Below, piece by piece: positions 34,688-42,784 of a stretch of DNA of 64,000 nucleotides (its first letter is position 1; each line of letters starts with the position of its first letter). The stretch covers positions 1 to 64,000 of the forward strand of contig CAZKGR010000011.1 in the NCBI GenBank assembly GCA_964552465.1, read 5' to 3'. Below the pieces are notes generated by a model. The model searched no databases. It was given only the letters and a program-made list of their open reading frames with translations, and was not told where the DNA came from. The translations under genes were made by a program, and so were the position numbers. The DNA comes from BMS3BBIN04 sp964552465 (GTDB taxonomy: Bacteria > Electryoneota > Electryoneia > Electryoneales > Electryoneaceae).

Positions 34688-35460
34688 GCGGCGAACGCGA
34701 CATCGTGATGCAGGTGCGTGACCTCGAAGTCAGCTACGACGGGAACGTAGTCCTCCAGGACATCAATCTCGATGTGCGTGAGGGTGAAATTCTAGTCGTC
34801 CTTGGCGAGAGTGGCTGCGGAAAATCGACCTTGCTGCGTCACATGTTGATGCTCCGCCGTCCACAGGGCGGAACGGTGCATTACGGCGATCTCGATCTGT
34901 GCCAGGCTGACGAGGAAGAGCTGGACATTGTGCGTCGAGATTTTGGCGTGTTGTTCCAGTCGGGCGCGTTATTTAAGTCGCTGACCCTCGGCGATAATGT
35001 TGCGATGCCTGCGCACGAATTTACGCCGTTGTCACATGACACCATCGACGAGCTGGTTCGTCTCAAGCTTGAGATGGTCGGACTCGGCGGCAAGCAGGAG
35101 TTGATGCCGAGCCAGTTGAGCGGCGGGATGCAGAAACGCGGCGGACTTGCGCGTGCGATGGTCCTCGATCCGAAGGTGCTGTTTTTTGACGAACCGTCCG
35201 CCGGCCTTGACCCGGTAACATCCGCGGCGCTGGACCACCTGATCATCACGCTGAATGAATCACTTGGGATTACGATGGTAGTCGTGACCCATGAGTTGGA
35301 AAGCATTCACGCCATAGCGCACCGTGCGATCATGCTCGGCAAGGATCATGCTGGAATACTGGCTGAAGGCACGCCGGACGAATTGCAGAACAGCTATCAG
35401 CCACGCGTGCGAGCATTTTTCAACCGTGAACGGTATGACGAGAACGACGAAGCAGCTTGA
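34684..35460 (+). CDS. MlaF-type lipid transport ATPase
   Basis: A 258-residue ABC ATPase partnering the MlaE permease. Walker A GESGCGKSTLLRH, Q-loop VLFQSGALFKSLTL, signature LSGGMQKRGGLARAMVL, Walker B VLFFDEPSAGLDPVTSA and H-loop VVTHELESIHAI are all present. The preferred start is the TTG at 34684 overlapping the permease stop (TTGA); an ATG at 34708 is the alternative and would drop eight residues. The order permease-ATPase-MCE protein matches Mkl/Mla operons. Confidence 0.93.
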   Translation: MSGERDIVMQVRDLEVSYDGNVVLQDINLDVREGEILVVLGESGCGKSTLLRHMLMLRRPQGGTVHYGDLDLCQADEEELDIVRRDFGVLFQSGALFKSLTLGDNVAMPAHEFTPLSHDTIDELVRLKLEMVGLGGKQELMPSQLSGGMQKRGGLARAMVLDPKVLFFDEPSAGLDPVTSAALDHLIITLNESLGITMVVVTHELESIHAIAHRAIMLGKDHAGILAEGTPDELQNSYQPRVRAFFNRERYDENDEAA

Positions 35461-35540
35461 TCTCGATTGTGCGGAGGATGGGATGAGATTTATCGCAACA
35501 TTTGAACTTCAGGCCGTTTATCGCGCCGGGAGGAGCTGCT

Positions 35541-36542
35541 ATGCCTTCGGTTAAAACTAACGCTATCCGTGTCGGTGCATTCGTGGTCATCGGTGTCACT
35601 CTCAGCGTTTTTGCGTTGATTTATTTCGGTGCAACCGATTTGTTCGAGCGCAGTCAGGCTTTTGTCACCTATTTCGACGTGTCGGTGCAGGGGCTTAACA
35701 TCGACAGCCCGGTGAAATATCGCGGGGTAACGGTCGGTCGGGTCGCCAGAATGGAGATTGCCGCTGACGGCGAACTTATCCAGGTCACGATGGAGCTCGA
35801 TTCCGACTTTGACGTCGGAGACAGCCTTACGGTGCGCATGAACATCACCGGAATCACGGGCCTGCGCTACCTCGAGCTTGATTTGTCAACGCCGGCTGAG
35901 TTGGACCTGACACCATCCATTCTGTTCGAATTTGAACACCCGTTGATCCCAAGCGTCCCTGGCGGAATTGAAGAGCTGGAAACCGCGTTGAAGACCGTTT
36001 ATGAGCGCTTCCTGGAGATTGATGCGGAAGGTATTTCGTATGAAGCGAAAGAGTTCTTCCGCAGTGGTACCCTGGCCATGTCACACGCTGACAGCGTCCT
36101 CATGCAGCCCGACTTTACCCGTTGGGTAAATGATCTGAATCTGGCCATGGCTGATATGCAGGAGATGATCGCCGGATTGCGAAATCAGCAGATGGATGTT
36201 CGTGTTGATTCGATGATGAACGAGCTTCAGTTAGCAACTGTACAAGCCCGTCAGGGCGCAGAACATTTGAACGAAGCGTTGGGCATATTGAACCAGGACG
36301 TACAGCACCTGCAACTGTCGAAGCGAGCGGATTCGTTGTTTGCCGACATTGACGCGACTTTCGACCAGACGTCCGCGTTGATGGGTCATTCGCAGTATTC
36401 GATTTCACAGGTTGTCGCTCAATTAAGCTACAGCGTGACAGAATTGAACTCGACGCTGGATCAGATGAACGCGTTGTTGATTTCGCTCGAAGAATATCCA
36501 GGCCGAGTTCTTTATTCCACCCCACCAAAGGGCGAAGAGTAG
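35541..36542 (+). CDS. MlaD-type MCE-domain lipid carrier protein
   Basis: A 333-residue protein held in the inner membrane by one N-terminal helix (IRVGAFVVIGVTLSVFALIY). GGAGGAG precedes ATG 35541. Residues of about 38-120 are the MCE domain (FVTYFDVSVQGLNIDSPVKY, GVTVGRVARMEI, ITGITGLRYLELDL), which forms a hexameric lipid-binding ring in known relatives. The remaining 200 residues are mainly helical and coiled-coil-like (MADMQEMIAGLRNQQMDVRV), probably a periplasmic extension, longer than in E. coli MlaD. No MlaA or MlaC homologue is in the window. Confidence 0.92.
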   Translation: MPSVKTNAIRVGAFVVIGVTLSVFALIYFGATDLFERSQAFVTYFDVSVQGLNIDSPVKYRGVTVGRVARMEIAADGELIQVTMELDSDFDVGDSLTVRMNITGITGLRYLELDLSTPAELDLTPSILFEFEHPLIPSVPGGIEELETALKTVYERFLEIDAEGISYEAKEFFRSGTLAMSHADSVLMQPDFTRWVNDLNLAMADMQEMIAGLRNQQMDVRVDSMMNELQLATVQARQGAEHLNEALGILNQDVQHLQLSKRADSLFADIDATFDQTSALMGHSQYSISQVVAQLSYSVTELNSTLDQMNALLISLEEYPGRVLYSTPPKGEE

Positions 36543-36552
36543 GAGTTGATCG

Positions 36553-37203
36553 ATGAAACGGTTGATTTTTTTACTATTTGTGCTTCTCCTGCTTGTCGGA
36601 TGCCTTCGTCTGCCACGGGAGAGTTTTGAAATTGTGCGCTACACCTTCCACCCCTCTGATCTGGCAGGTGCAGCAGACGTCACCTATGACCAGGCATTAC
36701 TGATCATGCCGTTCACCTCGTCGTCAGTTCAGCCGGGCGATCGTATAGTCTACCGGAACTCCGGTCAGGAAATGGCAACCTACTATTATCACCGCTGGAT
36801 TGCAGCCCCACAGTTGTTGCTCGGGGATCTTTTAAGCGAAGACTTGACCGAATCAGAATTGTTCGAGGACGGCGTGTATGTGATGACTTCGAGTGTTGCT
36901 CCCAGCCACGAATTACACGGGCGTCTGGTTCATCTGTATGCCGATAACAATCGTGGCGAGGAAGCGGCGGTCATGGAGATTCTGATTTCTGTATTTGAGC
37001 TTGATTCCAAGACATACACTAAAGAGCTCGTAATGCAGAAGCCGTACCGTTACCGCATCGAGCGTGAAAACGATAAGGTCAACAGTTATGTTCCGGCCGT
37101 GACGGAAGCGGTTGGACAGTGGTTGGTGGACCTCCGGGGTGACTTGACGAATCTGTTGGAAGAAGGGTCCCGCGCGCCCGTACTTAAGCCGTCGGAGATG
37201 TAA
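36553..37203 (+). CDS. ABC-type transport auxiliary lipoprotein
   Basis: A 216-residue lipoprotein with MKRLIFLLFVLLLLVGC as signal and lipobox. AGGAG overlaps the stop of the MCE gene. The mature part fits the ABC_trans_aux (PqiC-like) family by position and shape: ALLIMPFTSSSVQPGDRIVY, then a beta strand with YYYHRWIAAPQLLLGDLLSE, and a closing helix YVPAVTEAVGQWLVDLRGDL. Such lipoproteins link MCE proteins to the outer membrane and probably take the place of MlaA/MlaC here. Confidence 0.8.
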   Translation: MKRLIFLLFVLLLLVGCLRLPRESFEIVRYTFHPSDLAGAADVTYDQALLIMPFTSSSVQPGDRIVYRNSGQEMATYYYHRWIAAPQLLLGDLLSEDLTESELFEDGVYVMTSSVAPSHELHGRLVHLYADNNRGEEAAVMEILISVFELDSKTYTKELVMQKPYRYRIERENDKVNSYVPAVTEAVGQWLVDLRGDLTNLLEEGSRAPVLKPSEM

Positions 37204-37985
37204 TGGATGCGCCGATTGTTGTTTACCAGATGGGGAATGTCAGGTCAGACGCTCTGGTCAACATGCTAACTCAGGCCGAAAGCGTAAAGCGGCCTGTTTA
37301 CCATATGTACACGCTTCGTGACGACGGCATCGGCCGCAACATCGTCGATCATGAAAACTGGGAAGAGAAGCGCCATATTGTCGACAGTATTAATGTTCGA
37401 CGGCTGCTGGCCAGCGCGCCGCTGAGCGGCGACCTTCCTCCTGATCAGAAATGGAAATGGATAACACCGGTCCGTGAACCAATCGCGCGTAACCTTTCCG
37501 CTTTCTTCGAGCATCACGAACGCAATATCCCGGATATGATCGAGCGTTGGGAAAACGGCGAACTGACCGTTGACGAAATCCGCGACTCTTTTATACAGCG
37601 CTATGATCATATGATTCCGCTGCGTTGGTTCGATGACGAATACAAAGCGCTGTTCAAGCTGGACGTGTACCAGGTTCCGTTCGACAAGGATGAAGGTTAT
37701 ATCGTGATGCAGACGAATGTGTTTGACATTCTGCTGGTCCGTTCGGAAGATCTGAGTACGATGCCGGTCGAACTTTTCGAGGAGTTTATTGACGCGAAGG
37801 GCCTTGAGGTCGGGCAGGTGACGGCCGGTGATAAGAGTCCTTATGCGGCGGTATACAAAGCGTTCAAGGAGCAGGCGTGTTTCCCGAAACAGTTCGTCAA
37901 CGCAATGTATGACACACCGTATATGAAAACGTTCTATTCGCCGGAACAGATCGACACCTTCAAACAGATGTATGTGGGCGAATAG
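37203..37985 (+). CDS. sulfotransferase-like protein of the capsular polysaccharide synthesis (NKWYS-type) family
   Basis: A 260-residue protein whose ATG uses the last base of the previous stop codon. It opens PIVVYQMGNVRSDALVNML, in the place where relatives have VYQMGKVGSSxI, the 5'-phosphosulfate loop of PAPS-dependent sulfotransferases; the Lys and Gly of that loop are Asn and Arg here. WKWITPVREPIARNLSAFFE matches the 3'-phosphate-binding part, and RWFDDEYKALFKLDVYQVPF the family core. It may sulfate a surface glycan or lipid, but the altered loop leaves activity in doubt. Being last in the lipid-transport operon suggests an envelope substrate. Confidence 0.7.
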   Translation: MDAPIVVYQMGNVRSDALVNMLTQAESVKRPVYHMYTLRDDGIGRNIVDHENWEEKRHIVDSINVRRLLASAPLSGDLPPDQKWKWITPVREPIARNLSAFFEHHERNIPDMIERWENGELTVDEIRDSFIQRYDHMIPLRWFDDEYKALFKLDVYQVPFDKDEGYIVMQTNVFDILLVRSEDLSTMPVELFEEFIDAKGLEVGQVTAGDKSPYAAVYKAFKEQACFPKQFVNAMYDTPYMKTFYSPEQIDTFKQMYVGE

Positions 37986-38636
37986 CTACCTGATCTGAAA
38001 CGCAACGCCGATGTTCAGCTTCAGATTGTAAAATTTGTCGAAGCTCTCGCGTTCGAAGCCACGGTTCGATCCACCGATCCACACTATGTACCCGGGCAAC
38101 AGCTCGCCGTAAATAGTTAGTCCTTTCCATTGTTGGACCACTAATCCCATACCGAAGTACAATTCAACGCCGGAAAGCGCGTCCCGGGTAACAGTCGTTT
38201 CTTCGATCTCGACCGGTTCGGTGTATTCCCACGCCATGTTGTTGTACGCCAGCCCAAGAGTGAAATACTGGCCGAGGAATGTGTATTCCGGGGTGGTGTA
38301 AGCGTTGTAATCCACGCCGAGCGAAAAGATGTTTACGCCGCCCTCGATACGACTGTTGAGATCGCTGATCACGTCCAGTGGTGAGTATGCGTAAGTGAAC
38401 TGCAGGTCCACCCGGTTTGAATATCCGCCACGGATGCTCGACAGTCCGAATCCGATACCAGCTATGCCCGAAAAGTCGGCAGTCCACGCCAGCCCCGTGA
38501 CTGAATTGGCGAACACATATTGTTCCTCGATGGGGTCGAGAGCGTGGGCGGGCACTGCGAAAAGGAACAGGAAGGTCAACACACCGATCAGTAACGACGC
38601 GCGGAACACACTCCAGACACTCGTCTCTGGGATCAT
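37986..38636 (-). CDS. outer-membrane beta-barrel-like protein
   Basis: A 216-residue exported protein; the ATG at 38636 gives a signal peptide ending VPAHA, whereas the longer frame to 38711 does not. The mature part alternates polar and hydrophobic residues with aromatic ends (GIGFGLSSIRGGYSNRVDLQ, YFTLGLAYNNMAWEYTEP, NLKLNIGVAFQI), as in small 8-10 strand barrels, and ends in a strand with a hydrophobic pattern. Its stop codon abuts that of the sulfotransferase-like gene. No family is recognised. Confidence 0.65.
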   Translation of the reverse strand: MIPETSVWSVFRASLLIGVLTFLFLFAVPAHALDPIEEQYVFANSVTGLAWTADFSGIAGIGFGLSSIRGGYSNRVDLQFTYAYSPLDVISDLNSRIEGGVNIFSLGVDYNAYTTPEYTFLGQYFTLGLAYNNMAWEYTEPVEIEETTVTRDALSGVELYFGMGLVVQQWKGLTIYGELLPGYIVWIGGSNRGFERESFDKFYNLKLNIGVAFQIR

Positions 38637-38659
38637 CCTGTAATTCGACGTGTAATCAT

Positions 38660-38683
38660 CCCTGCTCGCGATGCGCGCAGGGG
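38660..38683. repeat. CCCTGC/GCAGGG palindrome, copy 1
   Basis: CCCTGCTCGCG and GCGCGCAGGGG around two bases, preceded by ATCAT. A second copy with the same flank is at 56176-56199. Confidence 0.55.
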
Positions 38684-38782
38684 TACATGTGATGTGAACT
38701 CGTCGATTCAAGAATAGCGCCCGTTGATGAGTGAATTGTTATGGGAAAGTACTGGTTTCACAGCGGGGTGCGGTAGAGATTA

Positions 38783-38814
38783 CCCCCATGAATCCATGAA
38801 ATGGTTCACGGGGG
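38783..38814. repeat. GTGAATCC/GGTTCRC palindrome family, copy 2
   Basis: CCCCCATGAATCCAT (38783-38797) pairs with ATGGTTCACGGGGG (38801-38814) with one bulge, followed by GCATAT as in copy 1. Confidence 0.7.
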
Positions 38815-38826
38815 CATATTTCTCCA

Positions 38827-38850
38827 TACCACGGACCTAAGTCCGTGGTA
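38827..38850. repeat. CCACGGA palindrome, copy 4
   Basis: TACCACGGAC and GTCCGTGGTA form a perfect 10-bp stem with a four-base loop. The outer base pair differs from the other copies but remains complementary, which suggests selection for pairing. Confidence 0.75.
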
Positions 38851-38861
38851 AGAAGGTTTTG

Positions 38862-38923
38862 CTCACAGCTCAAGGCTCACAACTCAGCCTCTAGCCTCCA
38901 GGCTCCGGACTCGAGGCTTCCTA
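38862..38923. repeat. degenerate heptamer repeat, copy 6 (longest)
   Basis: About nine units in near-perfect seven-base register: CTCACAG, CTCAAGG, CTCACAA, CTCAGC (one short), CTCTAGC, CTCCAGG, CTCCGGA, CTCGAGG, CTTCCTA. It runs into the end of the rex gene. Confidence 0.65.
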
Positions 38924-39586
38924 CTGCCCGATCGTCCGTCGTGGCTCGCGTCTGTTGGTTAGTGCGAACGACAGCGCTTCAAGTTCAATCGCCATATTTT
39001 CGTTTCGCACAAACACTCCATCCGGCACCTGAACCGTAATAGGCGCAAAGTTCAGGAAAGCACGAACTTTCGATTCTACGAGCTTGTCGACAACGCCCTG
39101 CGCGAATTGGGACGGCACGGCGACAATCGCAACGCGAATTTTGTTGACACGAACTTCTTCGTCCGCGTTCGCAAAATCCTTGACTTCGATGCCGTGGTAG
39201 ACGTTCCCGACCTTATTCGGATCGTTGTCGAGCACCAGCTTGATCAGGAAGCCCTGCTGGCGGAACTGGTCGTAGTCGATCAACGCGCGCCCGATGTTAC
39301 CGGCGCCGACGAGTGCGACATTCCACGTCTTGTTGATCCCGAGGATGCGGGCAATGTTACGTTGCAGGTCGGCAACGTAATAGCCAAGGCCGCGACGTCC
39401 GAACGCGCCGAAGAACGACAGATCCTTGCGCACCTGCGCGGCGGTCAGGCCATTCATATCGGCCAGCTCCTGGCTGGAGATGGTTCGCATACCCCGGTCG
39501 TACGCATACTTCAGCGACCGATAGTACTTACTCAGGCGCCGAACGGTCGCGTCCGAAATCTTGTTCCCGTTTGTCCCGATTGTCAT
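38921..39586 (-). CDS. rex: redox-sensing transcriptional repressor Rex
   Basis: A 221-residue DNA-binding protein that senses the NADH/NAD+ ratio. ATG 39586 follows AAAGGA at good spacing. The winged-helix domain has TVRRLSKYYRSLKYAYDRGM and SSQELADMNGLTAAQVRKDL followed by FFGAFGRRGLGY, the family signature. The Rossmann domain has VALVGAGNIGRALIDYDQF and DNDPNKVGNVYHGIEV, then FLNFAPITVQVPDGVFVRNE. It lies 41 bases downstream of gyrA on the same strand, so both may be co-transcribed. In relatives, Rex controls fermentation and respiration genes when NADH rises. Confidence 0.96.
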   Translation of the reverse strand: MTIGTNGNKISDATVRRLSKYYRSLKYAYDRGMRTISSQELADMNGLTAAQVRKDLSFFGAFGRRGLGYYVADLQRNIARILGINKTWNVALVGAGNIGRALIDYDQFRQQGFLIKLVLDNDPNKVGNVYHGIEVKDFANADEEVRVNKIRVAIVAVPSQFAQGVVDKLVESKVRAFLNFAPITVQVPDGVFVRNENMAIELEALSFALTNRREPRRTIGQ

Positions 39587-39627
39587 CGTCAATCCTTTCG
39601 CTCGGCCTGATCTGGCCGGGGGTCGAG

Positions 39628-42300
39628 TTACACGTTCTCGTCCCCAGGTTCCCCCGACTCCGACGCTTTTGCGTTATCGCCGGACGGTTGGTCAAGATCT
39701 ATCTCTTGGTCGTCGAGATCTTCATCACTCGACTCGTCTTCTTCATCACCTTTGACCACTCGCGCTATCGATGCGATCTCGTCTCCCTCATCGAGACGAA
39801 TCAAACGCACACCCTGCGTCGCCCGTCCGATAACCCGCACATCCTTGATCGGCAACCGGATCAGCACTCCGCGTTGGGTCATGATCATCAGGTCGTCATC
39901 GTCAAGGACTTCCATGATGGCGATCATCTCGCCGATCTTTGGCGATGTCCGCAATGTGATCACGCCGGCAGCTCCACGCTTAGTGAGGCGGTAGTCTGCG
40001 ATGGTGCTGCGCTTGCCGTAACCTTTCTTCGTTGCGACCAGCAGGTTGCCCGCGCGTCGCACAACGACCATCCCGACGAGATGCTGACCGACCGGTAGGT
40101 TTACACCGCGCACACCAGCCGCCGCACGTCCCATCGCGCGCACATCTTGCTCACGGAACCGAACCGCTTTGCCGCCGGAGGTGCCGAGGATGACCTCGCA
40201 TTCGCCGTCAGTGATGTCAGCTGCGATCAGCTCATCGCCATCCTTAATATTGATCGCGTTGATCCCGCCGCGACGCACGTTCTTGTATGCGTCCAGAGCG
40301 GTCTTCTTCACCTGGCCAAGCTTCGTCGCGATCATCAAGTATTTGTCTTCGGCAAATTCCTTGACGTTCACTACTTCGCGGATGTTCTGACCATTCAGCT
40401 CGAGGATATTGATCAACGCTTTACCGCGCGATGCCGGACCGAGCTGCGGGATGTCGTATACTTTCAGCCAGTGCAAATGGCCCTGATCGGTGAAGATGAG
40501 CAGATATTCGTGCGTAGACGCAACAAACAGATGCTCAATGAAATCCTCTTCCTTGGGTTTAGCGCCGGTGCGCCCTCGTCCGCCCCGGTTCTGCCTGCGG
40601 TACGTAGAAACAGGCATCCGCTTGATGTATCCACCGAAGCTGATCGTGACCACCATATCCTCCTCGGCGATCATGTCCTCAATGGAGAATTCTTCGTAGT
40701 TGTGGACGATTTCGGTACGGCGCTCGTCGCCATACTTCTGCAAGAGTTCGGCAAGCTCAGATTTAATCAAATCGTCGCGGGCACTGCGATTCTCGAGCAA
40801 GTGCTCAAGCTTGGCAATCAGCGCACGAATCTCGTTGAGTTCGTCAATCAGTTTCTGACGTTCGAGGCCGGTCAGGCGTGCGAGACGCATGTCGAGAATC
40901 GCCTGCGCCTGCCGTTCGGTGAGGTAACCCTTACGCGGGTCCATACCCTCGCCGGTGGTTTCCTCGATATACTCGGTCAGGTTACTGATGTCAGCTGGAA
41001 TGAACTCGTACATCAACCGCTCGCGTGCCTGCTCCACGCCCGCACTACTACGGATGATGTGGATGATCTTGTCGATGTTGTCGACAGCGATCTTCAGGCC
41101 TTCGAGGATGTGTTCGCGTTCTTTGGCCTTGCGCAGCTCGAACCGTGTCCGTCGCAGCACTACTTCGTGCCGGTGGGCGAGATACTTAACGAGTATGTCG
41201 CGCAGGGTCATCAACTTCGGCACGCCCTTGTCAAGGGCAATCATGTTCATGCCGAAGGTCGTTTGCAGCTGAGTGTGCTTGAATAGTTGGTTAAGAACTA
41301 TGTCCGCAATCGCATCACGTTTCAGCTCGACAACAAGACGCGTTCCCTCGCGGTCTGATTCGTCGCGCAGGTCACGGATACCTTCGATCTTCTTGTTGTT
41401 TGCGAGCTGCGCGATTTTTTCGATCAACGATGACTTGTTGACCTGGTACGGCAGCTCGGTGACAATAATTGACTGTTGGTCACCACGCCCCTCTTCAACG
41501 TGTGCCCGTGCGCGAATGACCATCCGTCCACGTCCGGTGCGGTATCCTTCTTTGACCCCTTCCATACCGTAGACGATGCCGCCGCTCGGAAAATCTGGGG
41601 CGGTGATGAAGCGCATCAATGATTGTGCGGTCTTCTCCTTCCACTCCTCTAACACGTCCTCACTGACGTTCTTCGGTCTGGCAAATTCATCGGGATTGTC
41701 AATGACGTAATTGACTGCGTTGATCACTTCGGTCAAATTGTGCGGGGGGATGTTTGTTGCCATACCGACCGCGATACCGCCGACGCCGTTCACCAGAAGG
41801 TTCGGCAGTTTTGCTGGCAGAACCGTCGGCTCTTTCATCGAATCGTCATAATTCGGCGCGAAATCGACCGTTTCCTTGTCGATATCAGCCAGCAATTCTT
41901 CGGCGATCCGTTCGAGGCGGGCTTCGGTGTAACGCATGGCCGCGGCGCTGTCGCCGTCAACCGATCCGAAGTTGCCCTGGCCGTCAACCAGCGGGTAGCG
42001 CAGACTGAAATCCTGCGCCATGCGGACCAGTGTATCGTAAATCGACGAGTCGCCGTGCGGGTGATATTTACCCATAACATCACCGACGATACGCGCGCTT
42101 TTCTTGTACGCCCGCCCTGCGCCGACGCCGAGCTCCTGCATTCCGAACAGCACGCGACGATGGACTGGTTTGAGGCCGTCGCGCACATCCGGCAACGCAC
42201 GCGAGACGATAACTGACATCGAATAATCGAGGTAGGAGTTGCGCATTTCTTCGACGAGCGCAACCCGCCGGATACGTTCTCCCGGAACCTTCAGATCCAT
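39628..42300 (-). CDS. gyrA: DNA gyrase subunit A
   Basis: An 890-residue subunit that cuts and rejoins DNA during negative supercoiling, with GyrB. The N-terminal winged-helix part has RALPDVRDGLKPVHRRVLFG and the active Tyr in AAAMRYTEARL (near residue 122). The quinolone region reads YHPHGDSSIYDTLVRMAQDF, with Ser and Asp at the E. coli 83 and 87 positions. The coiled-coil tower and YLTERQAQAILDMRLARLTG are present. The C-terminal pinwheel includes the GyrA-box region RRQNRGGRGRTG, which favours gyrase over topoisomerase IV. The tail is acidic (DEEDESSDEDLDDQEIDLDQ). The start follows GGAGA about ten bases upstream. Confidence 0.97.
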   Translation of the reverse strand: MDLKVPGERIRRVALVEEMRNSYLDYSMSVIVSRALPDVRDGLKPVHRRVLFGMQELGVGAGRAYKKSARIVGDVMGKYHPHGDSSIYDTLVRMAQDFSLRYPLVDGQGNFGSVDGDSAAAMRYTEARLERIAEELLADIDKETVDFAPNYDDSMKEPTVLPAKLPNLLVNGVGGIAVGMATNIPPHNLTEVINAVNYVIDNPDEFARPKNVSEDVLEEWKEKTAQSLMRFITAPDFPSGGIVYGMEGVKEGYRTGRGRMVIRARAHVEEGRGDQQSIIVTELPYQVNKSSLIEKIAQLANNKKIEGIRDLRDESDREGTRLVVELKRDAIADIVLNQLFKHTQLQTTFGMNMIALDKGVPKLMTLRDILVKYLAHRHEVVLRRTRFELRKAKEREHILEGLKIAVDNIDKIIHIIRSSAGVEQARERLMYEFIPADISNLTEYIEETTGEGMDPRKGYLTERQAQAILDMRLARLTGLERQKLIDELNEIRALIAKLEHLLENRSARDDLIKSELAELLQKYGDERRTEIVHNYEEFSIEDMIAEEDMVVTISFGGYIKRMPVSTYRRQNRGGRGRTGAKPKEEDFIEHLFVASTHEYLLIFTDQGHLHWLKVYDIPQLGPASRGKALINILELNGQNIREVVNVKEFAEDKYLMIATKLGQVKKTALDAYKNVRRGGINAINIKDGDELIAADITDGECEVILGTSGGKAVRFREQDVRAMGRAAAGVRGVNLPVGQHLVGMVVVRRAGNLLVATKKGYGKRSTIADYRLTKRGAAGVITLRTSPKIGEMIAIMEVLDDDDLMIMTQRGVLIRLPIKDVRVIGRATQGVRLIRLDEGDEIASIARVVKGDEEDESSDEDLDDQEIDLDQPSGDNAKASESGEPGDENV

Positions 42301-42784
42301 CAGGTTAGAGTTCTCCGTTCTCTATCATTCACCCTCGAATTCGGGGATGATTACATGTTTCTTATGGCGCCAACACGAAATTATCACGTTGGCATTTTTG
42401 GTTATCCAACAGAGTCCGCACGTCACCCATATGGGAGTTATTTGCGTTAATAATCTAGCTTGGATCAATATCTACGCGCACTCTCTGGATGAACTAAGAT
42501 ACGCGCGCTTTTTCACATGTTGCAAGCGCAATTCAAACAATGCCAAATTAGCCTCTCGAAATAGCAACCCTCCAATTTCCTGATTATATCATTGATTCCT
42601 GAGAACTAACTATCTCTCTTATAAGCTCTGAACCTTGTGCCATTTCGCAAGAGCGGATAATGCATAACTGGTCATGATGCTCCTGCTCGCGAGATCGATC
42701 AGAGGTGGACAGCGCGGTGTTCATGTCCTCCATTCCCATCTATTTTCACGACACACATCAACGATCAATCGACGGAGACAATCC
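42301..42784. other. divergent intergenic region between gyrA and the aldo/keto reductase
   Basis: About 480 bases, more AT-rich than the flanking genes. A candidate gyrA promoter lies at 42380-42409. No hairpin terminator, repeat family or RNA gene is recognised in the remaining part. Confidence 0.45.
42380..42409 (-). promoter_or_regulatory. candidate sigma-70-type promoter for gyrA
   Basis: On the minus strand TTGGAT (42409-42404) and GATAAT (42385-42380) are separated by 18 bases, about 80 bases upstream of the gyrA start. Consensus similarity only. Confidence 0.35.

Noticed and set aside
40147..41286. A 379-codon plus-strand frame opposite gyrA
   Set aside because: gyrA is unmistakable on the other strand; the antisense frame is open only because of codon bias.
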